A stretch of DNA of 64,000 nucleotides, taken from assembly GCA_023634235.1 (NCBI GenBank), contig JAMKCF010000001.1, forward strand, positions 13,836,258 to 13,900,257, written 5' to 3'. Below the pieces are notes generated by a model. That model ran no database searches, was not told the DNA's origin, and saw nothing but the letters and a program-made list of their open reading frames with translations. The position numbers and the translations under genes were made by a program. Each line of letters begins with the position of its first letter. The stretch's first letter is position 1. This DNA comes from Pisaster brevispinus. Its lineage: Eukaryota > Echinodermata > Asteroidea > Forcipulatida > Asteriidae. Positions 12,608 through 23,169 of this stretch are shown here, piece after piece.

Positions 12608-12902
12608 GAGACCATTTCATTCATTCATTTCATTTCATTTATTAATTCTGGTTGTGAAGCCAAGGACTCTCAGAAAAGCAAACTTATTCACTATACTAGC
12701 CAAGAACCCATGGAGAGAAGACGTGGAAAGAAGTTCCAGTTTAAGATGAGGGAGGGAAAACGAGAAAATTATTTCAGAGAAAATCCACGCAATCAGGTAG
12801 GGACTGAAAAACCAATTCATGTAGTGCTCCTGGTGGGATTTGAACTACGGTCCGACAGGTGGAAAGCAAGGCAAGATACAACTACACTAACCTGACTGCC
12901 TT
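12608..12902 (-). mobile_element. tRNA-derived SINE candidate
   Basis: Read on the - strand from about 12,902: a tRNA-like head with an A-box-like GGTTAGTGTAGTTG and a B-box-like GTAGTTCAAATCCCACC, about 35 nt apart. A body follows (TTTTTCAGTCCCTACCTGAT, GCGTGGATTTTCTC, TTTCCCTCCCTCATC) that recalls conserved central domains seen in some marine-animal SINEs. It ends in AATAAATGAAATGAAATG, a pentanucleotide tail like that of LINE-A at 48,070-48,100. The head is degenerate. The open frame at 12,584-12,895 on + is a shadow. Confidence 0.6.
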
Positions 12903-13184
12903 AATTTAGAATATATCCAAAGGTTGTGAACATAACATCTGCATATTATTTCATTAGTTTCAAGTGAGAATGATCAATGTAGCATTGTAAGATGTGTAAA
13001 TGTGAATAACCTGCAAATATTATACTACTGACAATTGAAATTAGGTTTTTTAATACTTTATTCCTAAAACAATTCATAACTAGACACTAAGTGTTTGTGA
13101 ACAAAGCTGTTCCGTTTTGTTGTACTTTGATTAATTGATCCAGACATAAAGTGAGCCTAAGTTCAAGATTGAACGATAAGGTTC

Positions 13185-13650
13185 CATTTCCGGTTGACCC
13201 GGAATTAAAGGTCAACATGGGCTTACGGTAACCCAAGGCTAATCTTCAATGCTCAAAGACTCTATCACTGAAAAAAAAATGAAAATGGGTTGTGTAATTC
13301 TTGAGTAATGATCCCACTTCCGGTTGACTCGGAAGTAAAGGTTAACATGGGGTCATGGTAACCCTAGTTTAATATTCAATGCTTAAAGGGTAAATAACTA
13401 AAACAAATTGAAAAATGGCTAAGTAATTATTGAGATATAGTCCCACTTCCGGTTGACCCGGAAGTAGACGTCAACATGGGGTCAGGGTAACCCAAGTTCA
13501 ATCTCCAATGCCAAGGAGTCTATAACTGAAAAAGTTTGAAAATCGGTTGTGTAGTTCTTGAGATATGGTCTTACTTCCGGTTGACCCGGAAGTAAAGGTC
13601 AACATGGGGTCATGCTTACCCAAGGCTGATCTTTGGCTGGGTGGTTTGGG
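13185..13650 (-). repeat. four ~128-bp tandem units with ETS-like palindromes (palindrome family, reversed)
   Basis: The palindrome CTTCCGGTTGACCCGGAAG or a near match starts at about 13,188, 13,316, 13,445 and 13,573, a spacing of 128-129 bp. Each is followed by a variant of AAAGGTCAACATGGGGTCA. Read on the other strand this is TGACCCCATGTTGACCTTTA just before CTTCCGG, nearly the phrase found at 35.2-36.4 kb, so this array belongs to the same family in opposite orientation. Confidence 0.85.
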
Positions 13651-16249
13651 GATTTTTTACACATGTAAAGAATTACATACATGTATGCAGAGAAAAATCA
13701 TTGATTGTTGATCATGCAGTATAAAAATCCCAGTGGTCTGGTTGCTGACAGTGTCAATACAAACTTGGTGTTTCCGATCGCTACAAAGTGAGTTCGGCTT
13801 CCAGTCTTGAAACTTGTGTCCTTAAAGCAAGACAATTAACCATTATTGCTTTGTTCTTTGAATCAGACAAAAAACCATAGGCTCTGTGTGTTAAGTAGTG
13901 TGTAAAAATACAGTTACACTTACCACCAATAGAAGGAAGATCGATTCGGTAAGTCTGGAAATGGCTGAAGATTGTGCCACATTAAATTGTAAACCCTCAC
14001 AAGGTGTACTACCTTGTAGGTGCTGCAATTCCAAAACAAAACCAAGCTCAACTGTCATAACAATTAATAATAATAAGCTCTTTGTGATTTCACAGAAGAT
14101 TTGAACTGTAGTTTTATGAAAACACTAATTGAAACAAGGCAGCCTTCGGCAATTATGGGAAATTGTTAGTGTAAGTATATACGTCTTCCAGTAACAATAA
14201 GTGCGTCACACAGTATTGTAAAAACATGAATACATGCAATGGAATATCAGATACACAAAAAATAAGAGCATAGCAGTATGGAATGACCAAGTTTTGGACT
14301 GGTCACTGTTCAAAGTGAGTTACAAGTCTTTTAACAGTTAGACAGTGGGCGGCCATCAACAAAGGCAATTAGAAGCGATGAACACCTTGTACTCTTACTG
14401 TTTATAATATTTCCAGGGCATCTGTCAGTCCCCAGAACCATGGAGTTGTGCCAATACACATTGATTTTGAAACAGTATCTGCTGTGGATGACTAGATTCC
14501 AATGCATGAGTGAAAGTCTCTACCACAGTATCAACAGGTCAAAGTTTAAGCTGATCTTTCTGCTTAGGATTGAGCTTTCCTCAAGAGTCAGCTGTCTTTA
14601 GCCTGCAGCATCAGGTCTTCCTCAAACTATATGCAGCGATTGCTTCCCACATGCATGTATACTGACAACCAGTGAATTGAGGTCACACTTGTATGTGTCT
14701 TTTTAGTGCAGGTGGGTCTTCCAATTGATCTCTTCTGATGACAGTTCTCCATGGGGGTCTGTCTCATAAGAGAGACAGTCTGTAATCATGGAGCCTTGTA
14801 ACACAAGGACATGAACATCTTGAAGGTCATGGTTGACGATGGTGATAAAATAGTTCTTTCTTATTAGTTAACTTTTCATTTAACACACTGTCTGCATGTT
14901 CATAGAGCTGGTAAAAAAACAAAGCTAGCTTGATATCACACTCAATACATAACCATGTTTGTGGTCTTCTCTTTAAGATTAAAATTTTTTGTAAAAGTAT
15001 AATACCTATAAATGTTTAACTCTCTAAAACAATGTAAGATTAACCTGTTCACTTCAGAGGATACATTAAAGCACAAAAATCTCTTAAATACAATAACTAT
15101 ACTAGCATTCAACTTTCTGTGTATGTTTGTTGGTAATCATGCCAACATACCACTTGTGGTGAGGCACCTTTGTTGGTTGCACAGTAACCTGTTTCAATGA
15201 GTCCCAGTAGTCAATATTTGGTGTTGTTGCTGGTCAAAAGGCACTGCAACCAGTTACATAGTAACCTTTGGATGGATTTGTCCTAAATGGCTTTGTCAAA
15301 GACCTGTTCCTTCCACATACGTGCCAAAATTGTATTAAGATAATTTAAGAACTACTGCATTTATGGGGCATTTCATCTCTCAGAATGCCGTCTTTTCGAC
15401 CAGGTGTAGGTCAATGATCGGCCATTACATTTAATGGCTTTTCAACAGTCTCTTTGTGCTTCAGGAAAACAAATGTAGATTTACAAAAAAATGATCAATG
15501 AAAATCTGCAAAATATTAATGAGATAAACGTCGTCAAATGGGTGTCCAAACAGAGTTTCCTTGACAAACTAAATGTTTTTGGTAAGGGGGAAAATTTGCC
15601 TTTTCATTGAAAAGTCATGCAATTATCCTGCACAGGTAATGGGAAGAGGTTTTATCTGAAGCGCATTGGTTACTTTATTACTTTTATCATTTCATTAATC
15701 ATGTCTGTATCATACTTTACTACATTATTCAAACTTTTATTTATACATGTACATGTAAGTCTGTATCACAGTATAGTGGAGTATGTTTATCTATTGTTCA
15801 CTCTTTCAAAAGATAACAAATAAAAATTTACATTTAATGTAAATTGACTAAAACTGCAGCACAGGACAGTACAATTTTAAATATTATGAAATAAATACAG
15901 GAATTAAGACAACACAAACGAATAGTTTTAAAAACCCCAAAACAGTGCAGTACAACATAGAGAACAATGGCTAAAGTGAAATACCACAGATCACAGACTG
16001 ATACCCTTGCACCCCCTCCCCCTACCCCCTTGAGCATCGTCAATGAAAACACGAGCAACTTCAAACCTTCGAACTGTTGGAGTGACTGATAAAAATACAT
16101 TGAGAAGTACTTCGCAAATTCACAACATCACATTCTTACTGCTCAGTCACCCCCCTCCCCCATCACCCCCATCACCCCGCTTCATGATGAGTAAAATTAT
16201 CCACTGAAATCATTAAAACTTTAATAGGGACTTTAACAGAGAAATTGAG
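13651..16249. other. non-coding, AT-rich
   Basis: No gene is supported. Open frames here (for example 13,898-14,104, 15,012-15,200, 15,617-15,823 and 15,834-16,100 on -) are short, low in complexity and without domains. C-rich runs lie at about 16,010-16,030 and 16,146-16,180. Confidence 0.5.
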
Positions 16250-16420
16250 ATGCTTTCTTAGCCTTTTCTCTCATTTTAATGTTTTCTTAACTTGTCCTCT
16301 CATTTTAACATAGTTTTCTTAGCTTTTTCTACCATTTAATGTTCTCTTGTTTTGTGTCTCATTTTCACGTTTTCTTTGTTTCTCTTGTTTTAATGTTTTT
16401 TGTTTTTTCCCACTTTGTAT
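16250..16420. repeat. degenerate ~35-bp tandem repeat
   Basis: About five loose copies of TTTTCTCTCATTTTAATG with variable spacers. They lie just beyond the 3' end of the Helentron coding region on the - strand and may be part of its terminal region. Confidence 0.55.
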
Positions 16421-16522
16421 GATTTATTTAAAACAGTATTTCAAAACCATACATAAAGTTCCAACTTAATTTACACACTGAATTACTATACATGTAAAAT
16501 ACTCCCTGTTCTAAAAATTCTG

Positions 16523-17513
16523 CTACAATGTCTTCAAGTCAAGTTTTATAGCTTCATGATAACTATAGTACGTTGGTCTAACTATAGCTACAATATTATC
16601 TATACCTCTGATATATACATGATCAATTAATGTGCCATTCTCTGTTGTTGCATCTGTTACATATTGCTTGTATCCATGCTCTATCATTAATTTCTCAATA
16701 TGTGAATGTTTATCATAAATATTTTCATTAAAATCTCCCATCACTATACATCTATTACTCATCTTGTTGATTTCATAAATTAACTTGTTTACATTCTCCA
16801 TGAAATGTTTCATCTTATAAGTAGAGGGTCGGTAAATGACAACTACTATTACTGAAATGTTAGATATTATATGAAATGCAATGTACTCTAGATTCTGTAC
16901 TGCAAGATTTAAACGACTGAAGTTTTTATCTCTTTTTCCATACACTGCAACTCCTCCATGACTTTGCTGCTGTAGTGTCTTCATTTGATCATTATATGAC
17001 AAAAGCTCTCATTTGATGGTAACATTTGAAATCGTCTAAACTGCAATCTATAATTTGATTAGCATCTATCCATGTTTCTGTTAGGCAGATAAAATCCGAG
17101 TCCATCATTTCTCTTTGACATTTCAAATCTTGATAATGAGGTAATACACCCTGTATGTTATGCAGTATGAAAGTTGTATCTTTAGGAGTAATGTTTTCAT
17201 CATTTATACTTTCCTCAATTCCTCTCACTACAGGCATTGTCTTTAGAGCTTCTGCTACTGATTTATCACAGTATATCAACTTCTCATCAAAACCTTCAAT
17301 AACAAGACCCTTAAGTGATGTCACACGACTCAAACTCACATATGCTTGACCTGCTGAAAATGTTCGTTCAAGACACACTACTGCTTTATGTGTTGTCATA
17401 CCTTGCACTTTATGTGCAGTACACGCCCAGGCTAGTTTCAATGGAAATTGTTTGTGGATACATGGCTTTCCAATATGCTCTTCCTGTATCTCAATTGCAA
17501 CAGTAGTAATCAC
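16523..17513 (-). pseudogene. Helentron helicase C-terminus plus APE-like endonuclease
   Basis: Starts abruptly with helicase C-terminal motifs: [14 protein letters not shown] (motif V-like) and [19 protein letters not shown] (motif VI-like), a PIF1-family signature. About 60 residues later an APE-like endonuclease begins: [57 protein letters not shown]. One frameshift near 16,995 splits the domain; the - strand frame then runs to a stop at 16,523. The final SDH catalytic triplet reads SYH (YYSYHEAI), an Asp to Tyr change expected to kill the nuclease. Helicase motifs I-IV are missing upstream. Confidence 0.85.
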
Positions 17514-18840
17514 ATCTGATGAGGCTGTTTGATAAATTCAACAACCTTGTCATCATTATCATCACTTAGTTTAGAAGCATCTTCAATCCAGAACAAACAA
17601 TGTGTATGAGGGGAACCTCTCATCTGAAACTCAACTCTGTAAAAGTAGTCTTTGACCTTTCCAATAGGATTAGCTTCCGACATAATTACCTCTCTTAAAA
17701 AAATATGAAATCTTCTATCAAATACTCTGGCCACAGTCACAGGATTACTCTTTAGTATCATACATTTATCATTCCAATCTAATTCCTCTATCCTCCTTGG
17801 ATCTCCTTGTTGTTTCAGGCCATCTCATATCAGCAGCAGAAAATGAACAGAACCACGTTGGTTTACCAAGTTGTCTAATCATTGCAAGTACATCTTTGTG
17901 AGCTGATTGCCAATATGGTGGAGTACCTCGTATTGGTTTTAAGAACTTGTAACCACTTTTATATTTCAAAATGTTTCTCAATTTGTCCTTATCATTCAGC
18001 ATTGATGCAGTTACCCTCTGTCCAGTTTGTGTTTTTACAGAACCTTTACGAAGAGCAATAGATACACATGACAACACCTGTTCAATCTCAGATAAATACT
18101 GGGCATAGAAAATATAGTCAGTCTTTTTAGCAAATCTATTGTCTACATTCATTAATCTATTATGTAAATATCTACAAAGTGTTATTCTAATATCGCGTTT
18201 ATCTTTGAATATGGGACTACCATTTGGAAATATTGTTGGAAAGCATTTGGCTTCATTTCCTTCTTCCATTAAGACTTACTGGATTATTGCCTTCACATGG
18301 AGCTACACAAAATATATCATCAAAATACTGATCTAGAATCTCTTGACCAATATCTGCTGGTTGCATGCAACTATCAAGCTGTACTCCACATAATCGTTCC
18401 TCATCAGTAATCTCTTCACTTTTCTCATCTGTTGTGACATTCTCTGCCTCATTTATGTCTTCATTTGACACTTCAGGTATAGGATTAACCCAATCATGTT
18501 CAATTACAATGTCTTTATACCATTTGTTATTCTTCTTTAAATAATGCAAGGCTTCTTCAACATGCTGTTTATTCACATACTTATACTCATAATAACCTTT
18601 GTATGACAATTTGCGTTAAGCTTGATTTGTATTAGTTCATTTTCTCCACTTCTTGGTAAAAGACTACAGATTTTTCAACATTAGCCGGTACACAAACACA
18701 GGGTCCCACTATTCCATTCTGACCACCTTTAGGAAGATTAACAATTTTCATAAATGCTATATTTCTAGCTACTAGATGCTGCTCTAATGTATTAAGTCTT
18801 TGTAATTCTTCAGGAATCTGTCAATGATAAATTCTGTTCT
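17514..18840 (-). pseudogene. Helitron N-terminal region and Rep domain start, truncated and frameshifted
   Basis: From 18,840 downward the translated pieces are LEQHLVARNIAFMKIVNLPKG and PRSGENELIQIKL (a region before the Rep domain typical of Helitrons), SYKGYYEYKYVN..ALHYLKKNN, then [49 protein letters not shown] split over open frames at 18,609-18,253 and 18,269-17,769. The frame at 17,761-17,510 carries the HUH motif in [10 protein letters not shown], the Rep metal-binding histidines. The YxxxY catalytic tyrosines expected further on are gone because the sequence jumps to the helicase C-terminus at about 17,513. Confidence 0.85.
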
Positions 18841-19381
18841 TACCCAACTTTCTATGACAAGTATAGCAAATCCACAAACAAGATCTTACTTTTGCCATAT
18901 CACATTTATCTGCATTACATTCATCATTACATTGATGCAAGTATTTCTCTGTGATGTATACTGATGAATTGTATTTATTCTTGTTACATTTTACAACTTG
19001 GTTTTTAAAGAGCAATTTGCAACAAATGGCACAAATATAATCTGCTCCATGGCTCATTTTGTCTTTGAAATCAATGATTACATTGCTTGTTTTTTGTCTT
19101 CTGTCCTTTGAACTTCTTTGCTGTAAAGTGTTAATGATTGTTCTCTGTTTATACAAGACATTTTCATGATAGTTCCTTTTTATTCTATTAATCAAATTAT
19201 GTTTATGTTGGCCACTTTGAGAATATTTCTTTTTAATTCCAATAATTTTTTTATGCCTATAACTTGCATTACTATAATATCTTGACTTATCAGAGGCTCT
19301 TTTGCCAATTTTGTAACTGCCTTTTAAATTGTACTTAGTTCGTTTGGCATGTGTAACTTTGTCTTTAGTCTTGTACGACAT
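18821..19381 (-). pseudogene. Helitron N-terminal lysine/tyrosine-rich and Cys-rich segment
   Basis: 186 codons. The first ~110 residues are very rich in K, R, Y, N and H (NLINRIKRNYHENVLYKQ type). The second part has Cys pairs CAICC, QCNDECNADKC and WICYTCHRKL, a zinc-binding pattern that in Helitron proteins precedes the Rep region. It follows the 54-bp repeat array and, after a stop, continues in frame into the next piece (QIPEELQRLNTLEQHL). Confidence 0.7.
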
Positions 19382-19520
19382 TCTGTTTGCCTTTATTTTT
19401 TTTTCTTCTACAAATTACATTTTCTTGGTACTCAGTTCGCATGCTCCTCTTCTTACTTTCTCTCCAATCTTTTGGTGATATTTAATTTTCAAAGCAATCC
19501 TTTTTCTTTCTCTGTAGTCT

Positions 19521-19845
19521 AAATCATCGGCATATTTACTATTCATGTTACTTTTTGGTTTCTCTGTATTTTGGATTATCTTGGTATTTAGTTTTCATGG
19601 CACCCTTTATCCTTTCTCTGCACTCTGGATCATCTTGGTATTTAACTTTCATTGCACTCTTTTTTCTTTGTCTGCACTCTGGATCATCTTGGTATTTTAT
19701 TTTCATTGCACTCTTTCCCTTTCTCTGCAGTCTGGATCATCGTCATATTTAATTTGCATTGCACTTTTCTTCCTTTCTCTGCAGTCTGGATCATCGTCAT
19801 ATTTAATTTGCATTGCACTTTCATTATATTTTGTTTTCTCTGCAG
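19521..19845 (-). repeat. 54-bp tandem repeat encoding ~18-residue charged units
   Basis: Units beginning GGATYATCTTGGTATTT lie at 19,573, 19,627, 19,681, 19,734 and 19,788, with a more degenerate one near 19,521. The spacing is 54 bp except for one 53-bp unit, which shifts the frame. On the - strand the units read as K/Y/D/R-rich peptides (YDDDPDCRE, ECNENKIPR), like the repeated segments near the N-terminus of many Helitron proteins. In-frame stops in most units show decay. The hydrophobic + strand frames at 19,545-19,949 are antisense artefacts. Confidence 0.8.
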
Positions 19846-19849
19846 CTAT

Positions 19850-20074
19850 TTACTTGAGCTTACAATCAATATTACCATGGTACCTCATTTTATCCAATGT
19901 TTTCCCTGATTGCCTTATGCTGTCATCTATACTGCTTGTATATTTGTGAATAACTGTCTCTTTCTTTTTCTTGTATTCATTATATTTCAAACGTTTATTA
20001 TCTCTATCTCTTTTCCTTCTCATAGCTGAACTAATTTTTCGCTTGTTTTTTCTCCCCTTTCTACCTAAACTCAT
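19850..20074 (-). pseudogene. basic N-terminal piece of the Helitron Rep-side protein
   Basis: 74 residues from an ATG at 20,074, extremely rich in K and R at the start (GRKGRKNKRKISSAMRRKR) and ending just where the 54-bp repeats begin. It probably represents the start of the Rep-helicase protein, lying about 75 bp downstream of the OTU-containing ORF. No enzymatic domain. Confidence 0.55.
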
Positions 20075-20148
20075 TTGACCATCATCTTGTATCTGTTCAT
20101 TGCATTCCAGACTTTAATTGGTGTTATTGTCATCAGTTGTCAAACTAT

Positions 20149-22603
20149 CTACATCCATACTTTGTACTTTCCTTCTTCTCCCTGTTTACTAATTACATCA
20201 TTTATTATCACATTATTAGGATCTGTTTCCATTGGTAACATGTGCACTGATAACACATCATAATGTATACCATTTGTATGATTCAGATAGATTGCTTCAT
20301 CTGATGTTACACTTCCAATTTCTATCATTCCAGAGAATATGTACCATCTACCATTAAATGTGTATACATCTGTTTCAAGCATATGTGCAACAGCCATAAT
20401 CTCTACTTCAGTTGCCCAGACTCCAGAACAAAACATTCTTTGCCTTTGAACATAATCCTCAACATTATTGAATTCTTCATGTAAGTACAGATTGCCACAT
20501 TTCAACAAATAATTCACAGTAGCTAGCCTCAATCTCATATGGCTACGTTCACTTCCAGAAAGCGCAAATGAAATAGCTCTGAAAAAACAATTTCCATCAC
20601 CCTGAATATGTCTCAACTGCTTAGGATGTCCCATTCTGTCACATTCTTTGGATACTACAGTATGTGAGTACACTCTATTTATTCCAATTGATTTACACAA
20701 AGACTGCTTGTGATCATATGACAATTCTTTAAACTTAAATACTACTTCTTGAGTTGTTACGATTATTTCAATGTCATCACTATCTTTAATGTTCACCTTA
20801 TTATCTTTCAAGCCATTTATAGTAGTTCCACTAATTTGATCATCAGAATCACTGACGTTAATTAATGCACTTTCTTGATTTGGAATTTTAGTCAAGGTTT
20901 CATTTATAGCAACATCATTGATTTCTAAATCATTTAGCTCAGGTGTCTCTTGTTTCTGCTCAATGTCTACAGCGGCAGCAATAAAGCAATTATATGTACC
21001 ATCATCCTGACAGACAGTCACTCCTGTAAATTCAAATTGTTCATGGTTATTTAAATTCATCGAGTTAGCCAATTCAGTACAATACATGTGAACATCCTTC
21101 CAAGCTGCTGCACATTTCATGATACTTGTTCCTTCACTTGTTATACGGCCAGTACAGTTTCTAGAATGAGAATCACAAATATAGTACATACTATTGTGAG
21201 AAATTACACGAAATGTGTTTCCATTAAAACATATGAAACAACTATTATATTTCTGCAATGTTTGCTCAAGAGCTATGTCCAGCTGCATCATATTAAATTC
21301 TGACAAATGACCTTCATCTTCAAACATACCACTCACTGAATCATGATAAATCATAGTAAAGTTCTTGTTGAATACAATTAACTGATTGGGCAATTCATTA
21401 ATTAACAAATAATCACTGATCATTGTGGAACTGTTTGATAAATGACCATACAATTCATTGCCGGTATTTAATATGAAATCCATGTCGTTGCTTGTCCATT
21501 GTTTCAGATCTTTCATATGACTGTACATCATTGCACACAAGCTGTTTGCAACATACTGTTTACCACTATTTACCCCAAATTTTGAGTTACCTTGATGAAA
21601 ATGTCCTTGTAAAGTAAATGTTTTGGTCTCTTTCAGTATCACATCTTTCTTCAACTTATTCTCTTTCAACTCTTCATGAGGAGACACTGACCTCTTCTCT
21701 GTTCTGTGCAGTTTTAGGGAATGTTGTTGAATACTGTTGAGACATTCAAACTCTTTGCTCATAGCACATCCAGTACGCTCTGTTTTCTTACTTGTGTCTT
21801 TTGCAGTCTTTGCTGGTTGGTTTGTTGCTTTACTTCTTAGAAAGTATCCTCCAATTTGTTTCTTTATTGGAATTTTATTCTGTCACGTTAGATTTATTTG
21901 TTTCATTGGCACAGTTAACTTCAAATCTAAGAGGCTCAAGGCTGTTGTCAATCTGTTCATTCTCTTTGTCAGTAGACATACACATATCACATGCCTGGTT
22001 CACATTGTCTTCATTATGGGTACACATTATAATTTCATACATATTTACATCTATTGGAATTCCAAAATCACAGAAAAGAGAATCACAGTAGTTATTTTCC
22101 CTGCACTTGCAACATACCCATACACATGATTTATTTCTCAAAATGTCATTTCTCTCTATAACTCCCATGCATTTAACATGAAACCACTTACTACATTCAC
22201 ACTGTACTTTAGCTTCTAATTAAGGTTTTTGTATCTCACGATGTAACGCAGGTTGTTCAGTTTTCAGACACTGATTTTGAAAGGTCTTTTCACCATCGTT
22301 CATCTCTACATCTTTGATTTTCTTTGCAAGATTAAGAGTTCTCTTAGTATGAGAAAAAATCCCTTTCTGTGATTTATCCTGTGATCGTCTCTGCTCATTG
22401 CTCATACGGCATTCTACGACTTTGCCACCTTTCCGGATATTATGACACTTTCTGAATGCTTCTCTTCTCTGTTTTCTTCTGGATACTTTCTTTCTCCCTC
22501 TTCTTACAATAACCTCTTCAACACAGTCCAAAACCTTTCCACCTCCACAATGCTGTGTCCAATTATAGTTTTTGAGCCATTGTAAACCAAACAGATTACT
22601 CAC
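20149..22603 (-). pseudogene. PHD finger - C76-like deubiquitinase - OTU protease protein of the Helentron
   Basis: The open part (21,762-20,149) has 537 codons. Upstream pieces join with one in-frame TAA (22,220) and one frameshift (about 21,870): a basic region, then a PHD-type finger (CECSKWFHVKCMG..CVWVCCKC). Residues ~53-230 of the main ORF resemble the tegument-like USP/C76 deubiquitinase fold: HFHQGNSKF, GKQYVANSL, CDSHSRNCTG with D197 and H199. Tyr70 stands where the catalytic Cys is expected. Residues ~383-505 are an OTU domain with QGDGNCFFRAIS (D389, C392) and H500 in NGIHYDVL. OTU proteases are known in Helentrons; pairing two ubiquitin proteases and a PHD finger suggests handling of host ubiquitin or chromatin marks, which is inference. 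Confidence 0.8.
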
Positions 22604-22654
22604 TCTTGAATAGCGCGTGATTCTTTCTCTTCTCAGTGTACATACTTTCTTCCT

Positions 22655-23135
22655 TCATTGGCACTGCAGCTTTCTCTTACGTTCATGCTCAGCCTTCTTA
22701 AGGTGTTCTTTTCTTGGCTGCAAAACTCCATCATAGTAAAGTTTCATTATCTGTTCTGTCTCATCATTGTTTACATTCAGTAAATTCTTGTTTTCAACGA
22801 TTCCTCTGATAACCTGGCTCACCCCAGTTACCTGGCACACCCCAGTTACCTGGCACACCCCAGGATTTGGCTTTGTTCTGAAAACCTGGCTCACCCCAGG
22901 TACCTGGCACACCCCAGGATTTGGCTTTGTTCTGAAAACCTGGCTTACCCCAGGTACCTGGCACACCCCAGGATTTGGCTTTGTTCTGAAAACCTGGCTC
23001 TCCCCAGGTACCTGGCACACCCCAGGATTTGGCTTTGTTCTGAAAAACCTGGCTCACCCCAGGTACCTGGCACACCCCAGGATTTGGCTTTGTTGTAATA
23101 GCTTGGTTCATTTCAAGATTTTGCTTAGCCATCAT
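22655..23135 (-). pseudogene. 18-residue-repeat protein, probable N-terminal part of the Helentron ORF
   Basis: From about 23,135: a short leader (MMAKQNLEMNQAITT), then 18-residue units of the type PNPGVCQVPGVSQVFRTK, then a unique charged tail (NNDETEQIMKLYYDGVLQP..EHERKRKLQCQ). One extra A in the first unit shifts the frame. The repeat is open in more than one frame, so coding is inferred from the charged tail and its position immediately upstream of the PHD-containing piece. Confidence 0.55.
22803..23094. repeat. 54-bp tandem repeat
   Basis: GGATTTGGCTTTGTTCTGAA begins units at 22,863, 22,917, 22,971 and 23,025, exactly 54 bp apart, with a final one at 23,080 (55 bp, one extra A). The units are almost identical. 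The sub-motif ACCTGGCWCACCCCAG is itself repeated inside each unit. Confidence 0.92.
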
Positions 23136-23169
23136 AAAATAATTCTAATCTCAATTTTTTTTTTCTTCA

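Larger units (their letters stand above)
16520..23135 (-). mobile_element. Helentron-type Helitron (Rep, helicase, APE endonuclease, OTU), internally deleted
   Basis: Reading 3' on the - strand the parts come in this order: 18-residue repeats, basic region, PHD finger, C76-like deubiquitinase, OTU protease, KY-rich 18-residue repeats with Cys clusters, Helitron N-terminal and Rep region, helicase C-terminus, APE-like endonuclease. A terminal APE domain and an OTU protease are known for Helentron/Helitron2 elements. The Rep tyrosines and helicase motifs I-IV are absent, and nonsense codons and frameshifts are frequent, so the copy is dead. Exact ends are not determined. Confidence 0.85.

Noticed and set aside
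12584..12895. 103-codon + strand frame
   Set aside because: It is antisense to the SINE candidate, with the low-complexity tail at its start.
19545..19949. 134-codon hydrophobic + strand frame that looks like a membrane protein with repeats
   Set aside because: It is the antisense of the 54-bp K/Y-rich repeats of the Helitron protein; overlapping frames at 19,555 and 19,652 show the same artefact.
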